Source: Melastoma dodecandrum
Lineage: Eukaryota; Streptophyta; Magnoliopsida; Myrtales; Melastomataceae
DNA: 64,000 nt
Assembly: GCA_029817715.1 (NCBI GenBank)
Contig: JARUPY010000079.1
Location: forward strand, 434,001 to 498,000
Direction of reading: 5' to 3'
Position 1 is the first letter of the stretch. Every line of letters begins with the position of its first letter. The notes under the pieces were generated by a model. The model had not been told where the DNA came from. It saw only the letters and a program-made list of their open reading frames with translations, and ran no database searches. The position numbers and the translations under genes are program-made. Below are positions 1-11,406 of the stretch, piece by piece.

Positions 1-130
1 AATAGAGATTGGCATATTTTAATAATTGAGAGAAATTCAGATCAGTCCTCGTGGGAACGATGTCTTACTTACACTTTATTACTCGTACGATCACGTGCAC
101 TTGCGTGGTGAATACGTTCTCAAAGTGACA
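1..130 (-). repeat. End of an Athila-like LTR, cut by the window edge
   Basis: The reverse complement of this stretch closely matches the start of the LTR at 40706: both begin TGTCAC and share a block around 'agtaat(a)(a/g)agtgtaagtaaga' and 'atcgttccc'. Read on the plus strand the LTR ends in GTGACA at 125-130, and sequence of a different element (Tat-like gag, minus strand) starts directly after. I infer that an Athila-like element or solo LTR inserted into the Tat-like gag and that most of it lies to the left of the window. Strand is given relative to the 40706 copy. Confidence 0.65.
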
Positions 131-399
131 TAATTGTCGACCGCAGGTAGGTCACCGTGGTCAACTTTCTGTGTCGCAACAATGGAAGGGTCGGCATACT
201 TTTGTCTTTTTTCCTCTGCTCTTCTACGACGCATCTCTTTACTCTTCCTACTGCTCTTAGATGGGAGTAGGGATCGATAATCCACCACCTGTCTCCATTC
301 ATCACTATTAGAACAAGAAACTTTGAACCCTCGTCGTCGATATGACTGGTGACATTCAACATGTACCTGAACGAATTGTCCTTCTTGAGGATCATATTC

Positions 400-2725
400 T
401 TTGACTTAACTCGCTTCTACCTTACTCACAAACACATGCATGTAATATAATTGATTTGTTTCCATCATACCTTGTATTGCGTCATCGACGGCGACAATGT
501 TGAACTTGTTTGCAGAAGACATAACGATATGTCTCTACAAGTAGTTATATGAACACGTGTGACATAGCTGCAAGATCAATATCTTATTTCTCATGACAGG
601 CCTGCATCGCCTCGAGGAATTGAGCAATAGGCGGTCCATTCTTGATAGCCTGATCATCGAGGTGGGGAAGAGGTCGAAGCCTTTCTCTGACGTCACCTCT
701 CTTAGTGGTCTCCTTCGACAGGTCACTCGACTTGGCGGAAGAATCAACATCACTATTAGCACCTATTGGAGACAGTTGTGTTTCAAGGCAACGAGCCACT
801 TTCCCTGGTTTTTGAACCACCGTCCCTTTGTCAAGGAATACCTTGCGGGCATCGGAGGAGGACCTTTTACCCTTAGGGTATCGATTAACGCCTTCGATAA
901 CTCCTTCAACTAGAGTCAGGTCAAACCAGTTCTCTATCTGATGAGACTGAAGAACCTTTCTGAAGGTGAAGCACTTGTTAGTAGTATGAGTCTTGTCCGT
1001 GTGCCACCAGCAAACCTCGTTCTTCAACATTGATGTGGTCATAGGGCAAGAAATTACTCAATTAGTCAAGTGTCTCTAGAAGAGCTTGTTCACCATATAG
1101 GTTTCACCAGAAACTTGAGAATCTTGAAAAACACGGCGAACGACGTCAACAATGTTAATATCGGATGTGTGCTCTTCACAGTCAGTAAAAGGCTCTGTAT
1201 CAAGGTCAGACAGTCGCGTGGAGCATGAGTGAAAGATCCATGCCACTTCCAATAACTTTTCCTCTTCTCCCTATCTCTTTAAGGGAGTCGATGACCAGGC
1301 TTCAGCTTGATCCGATATGGTTTGTGCAACCAATCAAAGATTTCATCAACCTTTTTTATGTCGAATGAATACTTACGCTCCTTATTTGACTTTTGAGATG
1401 CCTTGGCTTTGTAATTATTCTTCGACGGAGGATCACAAACGGTCACTTATCCCTTCACAAACTTAGCCATAACTACCTCGACAACGGTGGGTTCAACCTG
1501 ATACGCCGTACGGTCCATCGACTCCTTTCTGAGTAAGTTTTCATACTTAGTAGCCCTTTGAGCGAGCTCGTAGAGGTCCCTGAATTTCTCCCCTTGAATT
1601 TTCTTCCGGATACAGATATCCAGAGCTTCCTGAGCTATTGTAACCACTTCGTATTCGAGGACAAAGGTCTTACATCAAAGTCGAACCTTCCTGAACCTTT
1701 GCAGGAATGTTGCCACAAGTTCTTCAGGCTGCTGTGGCATTTTAGTCAATTCGACCAAAAAAATGGTCGAACCTAGAGCAGCGAAGGCCTACATGAACTA
1801 AGTTTGCATTTCCCACCAATTGTGCACCGAATTAGGTGGTATGTGGATGTACCAAGTAAAAGCAGGTTTAGTGAGCAATTTGGAGAAGAGTCAAAGCTTC
1901 CAATGGTCATTGTTCGATGCCTCACCCGTTTGATGAGTTATGTACTCCATCGACATTATCTCATCTTCACCAGAGAAACGAGTAAAGTCTGGGATTTTAT
2001 ATCCTCTAGGGTAAGGACAATCCCTGTCAATGTACTCAGGGTAAGGTGTCTTGTAAATGTTGACCCCTTCCCTTCGTATGACACCTGGGACCATTTGTTC
2101 CACTATTCGAGCAATGACATCCCTGTAGTTGATACCATCGACAGACGCCAGAGGGACTCGAGGGACTTCCCTATCGACGGGGTTCCTTCCGAGTCGAAGG
2201 TAGGTCTGTTCCTTAGGGCTTCACTGAAAAGGTTCTTCTTGGGAGGTTGACCTTCTGTAGTGGCCCCCGACTAGGATTTTCGACCGTGGACCGTGCATAA
2301 TGACTCTCCCTTCGACGATGAGGAGGTGCATATGCTTGTGGCTTGTAATTTTCATGTCAATCATCATTTAGATCGAAAAAGTCATTATAGCGATATGATC
2401 GATCAAGCTTAATGCAATCACCTCGATCATCAGGAACAACACGCGACCTGCTTGAGTCAGGTCGACGGTAATAGTTTCCAGAGAGTATTCAATGTCGATC
2501 CTTGCGGTACGTCCAAATGGACGGTCTCCGACACATTTGGAAGGATATTTGCCGCAGGAGAATACTCTTGCCCCTATGTCTGGGCATTTTGTTACCCAGA
2601 ATTCTGGCCATTCTATTGCCCATTCCGACGGTTGCCATAGTTCTATTCAGGCCTGGAATGAAATTTGCCTCTGAATCACCATGAGCATCAGCCATTCTAT
2701 TTGCCACACTCCGAGTAGTTGGCAT
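400..2725 (-). pseudogene. Tat-like gag pseudogene
   Basis: Gag of a gypsy element, read from 2725 (start MPTTRSVANRMAD) toward lower coordinates. Recognisable blocks are the 'IDRDCPYPRGYKIPDF' segment at about 2055-1985, the helical capsid portion ('LDICIRKKIQGEKFRDLYEL') at about 1625-1565, and a zinc-knuckle-like CX2HX4HX4C motif ('CWWHTDKTHTTNKC') near 1010-970. A downstream segment at about 1195-1075 (EPFTDCEEHTSDINIVD) resembles the gag-protease linker. Stops and frame changes separate these blocks, so no full-length protein can be made. Its homologue in this window is the plus-strand gag at 53707-54665. Confidence 0.65.
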
Positions 2726-2779
2726 TCTGCGTTATCACACGAAACTTGCTTCTAGCTCCTACTGTGGTCGCCAAAAACG

Positions 2780-3717
2780 TGTTTGCGGTGGAAACACGAA
2801 ATCGCGATATATTATAGAAGGAAAGGGTTTGAAGAAAGTAGTCGCTAATGATAACAAACAGCAGAAAACAAATAAAGGAATTCACCACTATAGAGATTGA
2901 ACACTTACAGCAATATTGCAACACTTAAACAAATTTTTTACAATCAAGTTGACAACCAAGCAGCCCTTCGGGGTCATAAAATGATTATCTGTGTTTACCA
3001 TTGTCTAAGAACGACTTATTTATAAACAGAAAACCAAGTAACTGCCACCCTAAACACATTTAATACGTGCTTATTACATTAACACATCATATCTTCAACA
3101 AAACCAATGAAACAATCTTCATCATCTTATGCGATGCAGTCGAAAAACGTTCCTTCGACGAGCTCCAACCAAATCAATCTTAAACACCTTGACGGCCTTC
3201 AAAGCATCCATATTCGACATTCCACTTGTAGCCGAATCAATAACCTCTTTCAATATATATCAATCATCGACGCTTCCGGTCTTCGAGACCCAAAATGATA
3301 ATTTACCATGCAAACAAGTGTCCACTTGGGCAAAGTTGGTTCCTTCTTTTTCAACAGATCCTGTATTTGCGGCTACCACCGTCACCCCCTCTTCTTATAC
3401 GGGTCTCGCATATGCGTCCAGCCAGGAGTCGAAAAGCCCATCATCACTCATGATGGCTTTGAGCTCCCCCCAATCACGTCATCACCCTTCGTGTCATGCC
3501 CCTCTGGTCCGACCGATTCTGGGACCACCATGGTTGCTCTTCCATACAACTAGACGCGGCGGCTCCCTCCACTACAACGGCCTCGGTGACAAACCTCCCG
3601 ATACCGTAACCGCTATTTCATGACTGCGAGTTAAAATCACCATTGGTGACGACAAGTTACCTTGATTGCCTGCGCTTTCTTTGTAACGTCAAACTCGCTG
3701 TCGCCAATAGTAAATCA
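2780..3717 (-). repeat. Probable 5' LTR of the left Tat-like element
   Basis: The block ends (minus-strand sense) in GCAAACA just before the primer-binding region and would start near 3717 (TG at the complement of 3716-3717). It contains 'tataaataagtcgttctta' at 3025-3007 (minus), matching the promoter block in both LTRs of the 52940-62252 element. Outer boundary is approximate because no second LTR copy or TSD is available. Small reading frames here on the plus strand have no recognisable product. Confidence 0.55.
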
Positions 3718-3759
3718 TGATAAATTTAAAAAATAGAATGTATTACATAATTTGTTTTA

Positions 3760-4730
3760 GGCCAAATTATTAATTCTACTCTAAAGTTTGACTGTTTTTC
3801 TGATATACTGCCCTAAACATTTCAAAATATTATCACACATCCTAACTTTTGATCGTTTTATTAATTTTAACCACCGTTAAACGAATCAACTGACATAAGT
3901 CTACGTGGCGTCCACTTGGCACATTACTTCGTCACCCACCATTAAACTGCTGACTGGACATTGCGAGGCACCGACGTGGCATGACACCGAGTAACCCCGT
4001 CAGATCGGCCGTTGAGGAGGATCTAGTCGTTACCAATTTTCCTACTTTCTTCTTCCTTTCTAGGGTTCTTCCTGTCTTGCTTCCCTCCCCTCCCTCCTCT
4101 TCGTCGTCGATTTTGGGCTGGAAATTTGCTGAGTTTTTCCTTAACCCCCCCCCCCCCCCTCAATGCCTGCCTAGACGATTTCTGTGAGTTCATGTTTTCT
4201 TCTTGCTATATAAGAATAAAAGGAAAGTTTGTGTCTTGGTGGTCTTTGTTCGGTTAGTTCTGGGCTCATATTGGAGGACCCTTGTCCTTACACGCCTCTC
4301 GGTGGTTGACTTTTCCTTTTCCTCAAAACGTGGGCTTATTTGATATTGGTCTTATTTTTTTGTAAGGGAGGGGGGAGTTATTCCGTGGATTTTAAGTGGG
4401 TCTTCCGGGGAAAAAGGGTTTATGAGAGGTTGGGTTTTGCGGTTTATTCGATTCCTAGATCCCCGCCGTTCGTTGGTAAAGTTGTCAGGTTGGGTGGGGT
4501 GATTAGGGTTTTGGGTTTGGACGAGGAAAGATGGAGATGCCATGTCCAGTCAGCAGTTTAACGGTGGAGAGAGGGAGTAACGTGCCAAGTGGACGTCACG
4601 GAGACTTCCGTCATCTTATTCGGATAACGGTAATTAAAATTGATATAACATCCAAACGTTATGACGTGTGATGATATTTTGAAAAGTCTGGGATATATAG
4701 AAGAAAACGGTCAAACTTTAGGAATTTGCC
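3760..4730. mobile_element. Non-autonomous Mutator-like element, Pack-MULE candidate
   Basis: Long terminal inverted repeats are visible: about 3760-3961 and 4542-4730. The inner ends share an exact inverted match of about 19 bases (3943-3961 against 4542-4560), and the outer parts match at roughly three quarters of positions by eye. The flanks tttgtttta (3751-3759) and tttttttta (4731-4739) agree at 8 of 9 bases, as expected for the 9 bp target duplication of MULEs, although the A/T-rich sequence weakens this. The ~580 bp interior is GC-richer, pyrimidine-rich on one side and has a C14 run at about 4147; it looks like a captured 5' gene region. No transposase is present. Confidence 0.75.
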
Positions 4731-4881
4731 TTTTTTTTAAATACCCGTATATCAATGTTCTAAGCTTCTTCAGTAAATTTATTGATGGCGAGCCCAACAA
4801 GAACTCAAGCTTTATCCTAACATAAACAACAAACACGGGCGGTCTAGTAACTCCTAATCATCAGAGTGTTGTTAATTTTCT

Positions 4882-6611
4882 TTACCCAACTGCATTACCC
4901 TCTCCAGCCTCCCCAACCCATTCGGGGGGCCACCAATCCGGTTTCCGAGCCTCGACCCTCAGATCCTCCTCCCCGAGAATGGTAAGTGAAGCAGATCGTC
5001 TCAGCGCTTCTTCTAACCGCAACAGTCCGAGGCCTCGACATCCCACGGATATAGTCACGATCCCGATCCTCTTCCCAGAGGAAGCATCCACGACATCTGA
5101 CCCAGGCACTACTTTCTGTTCGACTTCTGAAATGATATCATCCGATGGAAGGTCTATCATTTGTCGACAGATAATTGGAATGAGGACAACAGATTTGTTA
5201 ACAAGACCGACCTTTCCCTTGGTTGTCGAGAAACATCAGCGGAAGCAAACGCTTCCTTATTACTCCTCGATGATGAGTTCGAGCAATTAGCTCCTGGCCC
5301 ACATAACAGCCCTTGTCGAAGCTTATCGCGTTCAGACCCTCGAGGTTGTATTCCAGAGGAATAGCCTCGCCTGCAATAAATTAGCTTCATAAGCATGAAA
5401 TGGGACCGATAGGGCAGACACAAGTTGAATCACTTCTGTCTGTTCATCTGGATAAGACATTGGCTAAATGCATGATGGCATAGTTACTGGACGTAGACTA
5501 CAAAAGACATATTAGAAAGGGTCTCAACTACACAAACCCTTGGGAATCTCTGTCGAGCCTTCTGCGACGCCCTTCTGTATTCTCCAGAGCACAAAGTTGT
5601 CCTCAACTGTCTCTTTGTCAACCTCGACCAACGGTGCTGCAGCATTACGTGAGTCAAACCAAGTAAAGGAAATAATCAGTATCAAGTTGCAACTTCAGAC
5701 AACCGGCCTGGTTTGAGCAAAGACTCACGTGCTGTGCCAGACGGAAATATTCCCCTAAAACCAAGGCAATCTAGTCTAGGGTCTCTAAACCACCGCCATC
5801 CGTTGATGGCTTGAGACGCCAGCATTGCAGACTGGTCGATCCCAGCACCCCATCCGACACTGGCAGCCTCTGGTGGCTTCCGAGAGAGATAGCTGCCGTA
5901 ACGTTGCCAGCAGGAGAAATCCTCTGTCACGTTTTCGATCTCCACCTTAGACCTCAGCCGGAATCTACAATATTCAAATCACAAATTGAGGAAGCTACAT
6001 CTAAGCCTATGAGAATAGCTCATCACCAGCTAATTATTTCAATAACGTCTGCCCCAAAAGGGGAAACCAAATCGTAGTTTCACATGCACATTAAAACAAA
6101 CAGCTGGCGGGCATTCCTTGCAGCGGCGACCTTCCTGCCTTATAGACGAACTGGTCCTCGTCAAATCATACCTTCTGAATGTCTGAACGATCTCCTCCAG
6201 AAACCGGCCATCTACATCCGCGAAAACCTCCATCTCCCCATCCTCTCGTCTCTGCCTGGGCCCCGAGCCGGAGGGATCAAGCCGCTCCTCCGGCTCAGGC
6301 CTCTTGTACAGGAAAAAGTCGTAGAGGAACCTCCCCTGAGGTGTCAACAGGGCAGCGTAGAGCGGCGACGTGACGACTGCCGGCGTATTAGGTGCTCCTA
6401 CCGCACTGAACGACGGCTTCTCGAGCCGCGACGCCAGGAATCCGTGGACATCGTTGGTCAGCAGGCCTTGGAGGAACTTGACCGTGTCCTGGCCGGCGAA
6501 CCGGATGACGGACCGGGATTGAAGGCGGGAGGTGAGGGAACCGGATTTGGAGAAGCGATGGTGATCGTCGTGGGAGTGGCGGAGAGTTAAGTAACGGCGG
6601 AAATTGCGCAT
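4882..6611 (-). CDS. IBA57: IBA57-like mitochondrial Fe-S assembly protein (COG0354 family, At4g12130-like)
   Basis: Spliced model: complement(4882-5126, 5212-5370, 5538-5636, 5729-5964, 6172-6611), 1179 bp, 392 codons; all introns are GT-AG and phases agree. The family is a folate-binding, GcvT-related group; IBA57 helps mature 4Fe-4S proteins in mitochondria. Evidence: a basic, Arg/Ser-rich N terminus typical of a mitochondrial presequence; the N-terminal '[14 protein letters not shown]' block; the central 'CWQRYG' and '[11 protein letters not shown]' blocks in exon 2; the hallmark KGCYVGQE motif followed by 'LIARTHHRG' at about residues 278-294; and a C-terminal 'KPDWWPPEW'. The start at 6611 ([10 protein letters not shown]) is preferred over the in-frame ATG at 6725 because it begins a typical presequence; the longer start would add 38 Pro-rich residues. 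Introns are short (85-207 bp). Nothing suggests decay. The nearest neighbour, SEC1/KEULE, is divergent. Confidence 0.93.
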
Positions 6612-7987
6612 CGTGGCGGGCGGTCTACTCTCAGTTTTTGCCGACGGCTGAAGGGGACGCCACGGGATAGTTGGACAAGGGAGGAGATTGGGAGGGGGAG
6701 TAAGTCCCTCCGCCCCAAGTGGCACTTGGCAGCGTTGTCTGTACCCGTTGCGAGCCGTGCTGATTAGGAACAGTTTTAAAACATTATGATATTTTTGACT
6801 TGTTTTGAGGCAGTGTTTATATTAAGAGGCAGGGGTGTTAATGAGTCGGGCCCGCTTGCGAACTATTCGGCCTGGCTCGACTAAAAGTCCAAGTCCGGCT
6901 CGATAATATTCAAGCTTTTGCGAGCTCGAATCCGGGCTCGGGTCTTATTCTTTAAAAATCAAGCCGGGCTCGGGCTCATTCATTAGCCCGACAAATAGTT
7001 TGGTCCGGCCTGGCAATAATTATAATGAATAATTAATTATAATAAATATTAATTTTTTAAAAAATCTGAAACTTTCTCTGGCTTAATTCTCCATCATGTT
7101 TGCCTCTTCATCTTCTTCATATCCTGTAGAAGCCGTGAGACTACCAGGAGGTTTTTTACATCGATCGCTAGCATAACACTGTCCAGGTATTCGTTGTTCT
7201 TTTTCCCTTATGGGTGATTCTTAATTGTTTATTCGATTGATTATTTCAATCGCCGATCGCTGGCATAACACTGCCCAGGCATTAGATCCAATGAGCCTTC
7301 CCTCCCCGAGAAACTTTCTTGTTTTTAATTGGGGGAGCATGCCTTTCAATTCCAAAGGTTGGAGTTGGGGAGTTAGCACAGTAGTATTTGTTCTGTTCTT
7401 ATCATTTTTGTCCATCTCCTTGTCTTTTATCCTCACCTTCATTAAAAATTTCAGATTCCCCCCAAAAATGGGTCCCCACCATCTTCCCTGTTGGGAACAA
7501 AGAATAACAACCAGTAGGGGAAATTCGGAGGTTGATATTTTGTCCTGGGTATTTTTGTTCTTTTTAGGTGGGTTATTCCGTTTCTATTATCAATACCGAA
7601 AAGAGTAGAGAAACAAGGGCATCTGGGGAGGAGGGAGAATGTCGATGTGATCTTTTTGGATTGGAATTCAAAGTAGGAAATTTTAGGTACACTCTGTGGA
7701 TCCTTCTACCCCCTGTGTATTATTAAAGATCCATAAAATTTTAATAATGGCGAACTCTTGCATATGTTCTGATTAAGAAAATTTTTTAACTTTTTTTTGC
7801 TTTACTTGTAGTTTGTTTTTTATTTAAATTAAATAGATGATTAAATTTGAAAAACACAAACGTGATATTGGTTAACTAAAATCACTTCGTTGTCTTAAAA
7901 TAAATAATTTTGTCATGTTCATTTGTTTTGTATGTCTTTCGTGTCTCACTCATTGAATATATTTTTTTTAATTGTTAGGTAGTTTAA

Positions 7988-8371
7988 ATGGAATCAGGAT
8001 CTCAATCCGAAGAATCCAATATCGGAGGAAATTCTTCAGTGGATGTCGCAAATGAAAAAGTTCAATCAGAAGAGTTTTCTGTAAAGAAGAGAGCGAAAAC
8101 TTCTTATGTATGGGATGGGATGACAATCGTAACGGATAACAATGGAGTCAAGAAAGCGGAATGCAAATATTGTAAGATGCGATTATCATACAAAAATTCA
8201 AGTACGAGCCACTTGAAGAGGCATTTAGACGGTTGTACTTACAACGTCTCCCTACAAAGGCAACAAAAATTAAATTTCAAGCACGATGATGCTCCTGCGA
8301 AGGTAACTTCTTCAGCCTTTAAGGATGGTATTCTCGATATGGATAAAATGAGGGAGGTTGTAGCTCATTAG
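7988..8371 (+). pseudogene. hAT transposase N terminus, BED zinc finger
   Basis: 127-residue reading frame. Residues about 36-90 form a BED-type zinc finger: 'YVWDGMTI', then 'CKYCKMRLSYKNSSTSHLKRH' with the CX2C pair and the HX4H pair. The acidic/Ser-rich leader before it is usual for plant hAT transposases. The frame stops right after a 'MDKMREVVAH' segment, which in full proteins continues into the catalytic region. Preceded by the splice-like 'attgttag|gtagtttaa', so an upstream non-coding exon is possible. Confidence 0.8.
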
Positions 8372-8396
8372 TTTTAACTCCGTCACTAAAACCATT

Positions 8397-9290
8397 TCAG
8401 GTAGTGAGTATCCTACCGCGAACTTGTTCCTTCATGAAGTTTTTAGAGTGAAAATGATATTGGATAAAAAGGTTGTCGAGATAATTGATGAGCTTCATTT
8501 TCTGTTTAAGATGGTGAGAAGTATGAAATAGAAATTTAACAAATATTGGGATGAATGTAACTTGTTGATGGCTGTAGCGGCGGTATTAGACCCAAGAGAC
8601 AAGTTCATGGTGATCGAGTTTTGCTTTCCAAAACTCTACTCATTAGAGGATGCTAAATACAATATTGAAGAGATTCGTCGTGCTTTACACAATGTATATG
8701 TTGCTTATGTTTTGGAAAGTCAAAGTCTGACTAGCGAGCATTGTTTGAAGGTAGAAGGTTTGACAGATGAAAACATTCAATTGTCAACCTCATATTCAGA
8801 GCCTTATTGGTCGGAGTTTGCGGAATTTAAAAAGAAGAAGCTCGTAGATAGCACTCATTCTCGGAAGTCTGACTTGGATATGTATCTTGATGAGGATTGT
8901 CATATGAATGATAGAATTATTGGAGATGCTACTTTTGATGTATTAGAGTGGTGGAAATTTAATACATCGAAGTATCCTATCTTGTCGAAGATTGCGCGGG
9001 ATGTTCTTTTAATTCCCATTACTAGTGTGGCTTCTGAAGCCACTTTTATTGCTGGTGGAAGAGTTATTGATGCATATCGTTCATCGTTACTTCCAGAAAC
9101 TGTGCAAATGCTTATTTGTGGGGGCGATTGGCTTAAAAATCGACATGGAGTCAAGAAGGACAACAAGGTAATTTTTTTCTATGAGAATTTTTCTTTGAAA
9201 TTTTTTATTTCAATTATAAATTATCTTTATATATTCATTTATTTACATATTAATAAGGATCCCATAGAAATCACGCTTCCAAATCTTTGA
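8397..9290 (+). pseudogene. hAT transposase C-terminal half with dimerisation domain
   Basis: Coding similarity begins near 8397 with 'SEYPTANLFLHEVF', passes an in-frame stop at about 8528-8530 ('VRSMK*KFNKYWDECNLL'), and becomes an open frame from 8562. It contains 'AAVLDPRDK', the linker 'WSEFAEFK', and the hATC dimerisation block 'WWKFNTSKYPILSKIARDVL' with 'PITSVASEATFIAGGRV'. The first catalytic residues and several hundred amino acids of a normal hAT transposase are missing between the BED exon and this part, so it cannot be an active transposase. Confidence 0.82.
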
Positions 9291-10379
9291 TGGTAACAAC
9301 ATCATAGTTGAGATTGCTTTTTTATTTTTATTATAATTTTAATGTTGTTTTCTTAATGATAACAAGTAGCGGCGGAAATGAAAGGAGGACGAGAAAAAAC
9401 TCATCGGTCTAGAGTAGGGGTTCTCGGAACCTCATAAATCAACGTCAAAGTTATTCGATGCTTAACTGTCTTTAAATGCTTTTGAATTATTTTGGAGGTG
9501 TTGAAGCTTGAATATGATGAATAATTTGTTTGTTTTAATTTGGATTTGCCAAGACATTGTCGGGGCGAGGAATATTTCTGAATGTTATGATTTTTTATTT
9601 TTGTTCAATGTTAAAACTTAAACGGGCTCAGGGCGGGCTCAGATTCGGGCTCGGTCTGAAAATTTTTAAACAGGCTCAAGCCTGAGCTTGATTATATAAA
9701 GCCCGATCAAGCTCGAGCTCAGGCTCAAGCCTGATAAAGTTTTACTCGGGCCACACTCGGGTAGGGGGTGTCTGAACCGGCCCGACTCATTAACAGCCCT
9801 ATTAAGAGGAATTGATATTGCAAGGTACCATTAAATCGTGTCTGCATCGGAGTATTCATTCTTTCTTCGGTATCACAAACTAACGTCAGAAGAGACTGTA
9901 TTCCGTACGTGCGTTCATAGGATGAGAGAGAGAAATGGCTTTCACCGCCTACGGGACGTCTGGTTTAGCAAACTTTTCATCTCATTTCATTTCTATGAAA
10001 TAAAAAGTTTCCAAAATTTTCATTCTTAGCTTTTCAAAAATAAAAAACATGTTTGGTAAAGTAAAATTGAAATTTGAAATGCATTAAGTATAATAATTAT
10101 AGTGGCAGGAACTTAAAAAAATTTAAAAAGTAAAAGTACAATTAAAAAGTGGAAAAGAGAAGGAAGCTTTCTTATTACTGTGGTGTTGTAGGAAGAGGCT
10201 AACGTCCCATGGGTATGAGGTTTCCTCTTTTGTACTAATTTCGACCCTTTTTTATTACATTGTACAAACGAAATTAGTACAGTTTATAATGACCATAATT
10301 GTACTAATTTTAATTATTACAATGTAAAAATGTTGTACTAGTACACCGTTTGTACATTATACTAATTTGAATAGTAAAT

Positions 10380-10760
10380 GTTTTGTATAGATTAATACAG
10401 TTGTAATTACTACAATTATACTAATGAAAAATTAGCAAAATCTACAAACGTTGTTCTAGTACACGGTTTGTACATTGTACTAATTTGTTAGTTAGTACAA
10501 TTGTAGTAATTACAACTGTACTAATCGGTACAAAACTTTTACCGTTCAATTTAGTACAATGTACGAACGTTGTACTAGTACACGTTTGTACATTGTACTA
10601 ATTTTTCATTAGTACAATTGTAGTAATTACAACTGTACTAATCGGTACAAAACCAAATTAGTTCAATATACAAACGTGTACTAGTACAACGTTTGAACAT
10701 TGTACTAATTTTTCATTAGTACAATTGTAGTAATTACAACTGTACTAATCGGTAGAAAAC
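10380..10760. repeat. Tandem units with near-palindromic cores
   Basis: A core running ttagtacaattgtagtaa-ttacaactgtactaa is repeated at 10492-10525, 10608-10642 and 10715-10749, a spacing of 116 and 107 bases. Each core is nearly its own reverse complement. Between cores lie 'gtactagtacac', 'gtttgtacattgtactaat' and 'cggtacaaaac' segments. Degenerate units occur on both sides (10340-10440, 10850-10985) and beyond the copia insert (14725-14920). Single strands of this DNA should fold into a row of hairpins. Confidence 0.85.
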
Positions 10761-11014
10761 TTTTACTGTTCTAATTAATACAATCTCGGGAGACGTCCCT
10801 CCATTTGTACTAATTTCGACCCTTTTTTAGTACATTGTACAAACGAAATTAGTACGGTTTGTAATTACTACAATTATACTAATGAAAAATTAGTACAATG
10901 TACGAATGTTGTACTAGTACACGGTTTGTACATTGTACTAAAGTAAAAGTTTTGTACAGATTAATACAGTCATAATTACTGTAATTGTACTAATTTTAAT
11001 TAGTACAATATACT

Positions 11015-11379
11015 TGTTAAATTTCATTTTAAATATCGCATTAATTTGTAATCTCATTTAGTGTCATTAAGTGCTTTCTCTAATGGCCTAGGAAATAAAT
11101 GGGAGTTAATGACCTAATAACTAGGGTAGAGTAGATGTTTTCTCTAGATCTATCATAGGACACTGTAAAAGGAGAAGCAATCTCAAAATGACGTATGAGA
11201 AAAAAAAAATGTAAGAGAAAGACTCTTATCGTAAGAAAAGTGAAAGGCTTCGCAAAGCCAAAATATCCTCTCCAAATTTCTTTGTTCCTTATTTCGAGGA
11301 ACACTTCACTGTGTCGCAGCAGTTCCGCAAAACCCTTCCTATGATACAGCAAAGCACCGCTTTCCAAACAACCCCAACA
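11015..11379 (+). repeat. 5' LTR of the copia element
   Basis: 365 bp, TGTTAA...CCCCAACA. The partner is at 14345-14720. The two are near-identical over long stretches, for example 'attaatttgtaatctcatttag' appears in both, with an indel around 11070/14400. TATA-like 'actgtaaaagg' and 'cactataaaagg' lie at equivalent positions (11162 and 14501). Confidence 0.93.
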
Positions 11380-11384
11380 AACTT

Positions 11385-11396
11385 TGGTATCAGAGC
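11385..11396 (+). other. Primer-binding site, initiator tRNA-Met
   Basis: tggtatcagagc begins five bases after the 5' LTR end. It is the standard copia primer site complementary to the 3' end of plant initiator tRNA-Met, and it fixes the direction of the element as plus. Confidence 0.95.
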
Positions 11397-11406
11397 GCAA
11401 CAGATC

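Larger units (their letters stand above)
131..3717 (-). mobile_element. Decayed Tat-like Ty3/gypsy retrotransposon, 5' part
   Basis: On the minus strand, reading from 3717 down to 131, there is an LTR-like block (3717-2780), a primer-binding region at about 2775-2755 containing 'ggcgaccacag', and then gag-type coding sequence. The same LTR-end and primer-site signature occurs at 53666-53690 in the better-preserved element of this window, so both belong to one lineage. No protease, RT or integrase is present; the element is truncated at 130 by another LTR. Lineage assignment (Tat-like) rests on the gag motif around 'RGYKIPDFTRFSGED' and the primer-site sequence. Confidence 0.7.
6830..9801 (+). 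mobile_element. hAT transposon, internally deleted
   Basis: The ends are CAGGGGTGTTAATGAGTCGGG at the left (6830 onward) and the complement of (T)AGGGCTGTTAATGAGTCGGG at the right (ending 9801), a plant hAT-type terminal repeat. The flanks ttaagagg (6822-6829) and ttaagagg (9802-9809) form a perfect 8 bp target duplication. Both subterminal regions (about 6850-7015 and 9620-9775) are packed with 'gggctcggg/ggctcaagcc' motifs in both orientations, which in hAT elements usually serve as transposase binding sites. Inside are a BED-finger exon and a C-terminal transposase part with the middle missing. Confidence 0.92.

Noticed and set aside
3107..3623. 164-residue plus-strand frame in the left LTR
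   Set aside because: Lies inside the LTR of the Tat-like element, low-complexity Ser/Pro-rich, no domain; considered a chance frame.
6084..6590. 168-residue plus-strand frame opposite IBA57 exon 1
   Set aside because: It is the antisense shadow of the GC-rich first exon; the minus-strand reading gives a recognised protein with matching splice phases.
10191..10990. CRISPR-like array from regularly spaced repeats
   Set aside because: The repeats are palindromic transposon units in a plant nuclear genome, with no unique spacers and no cas genes.
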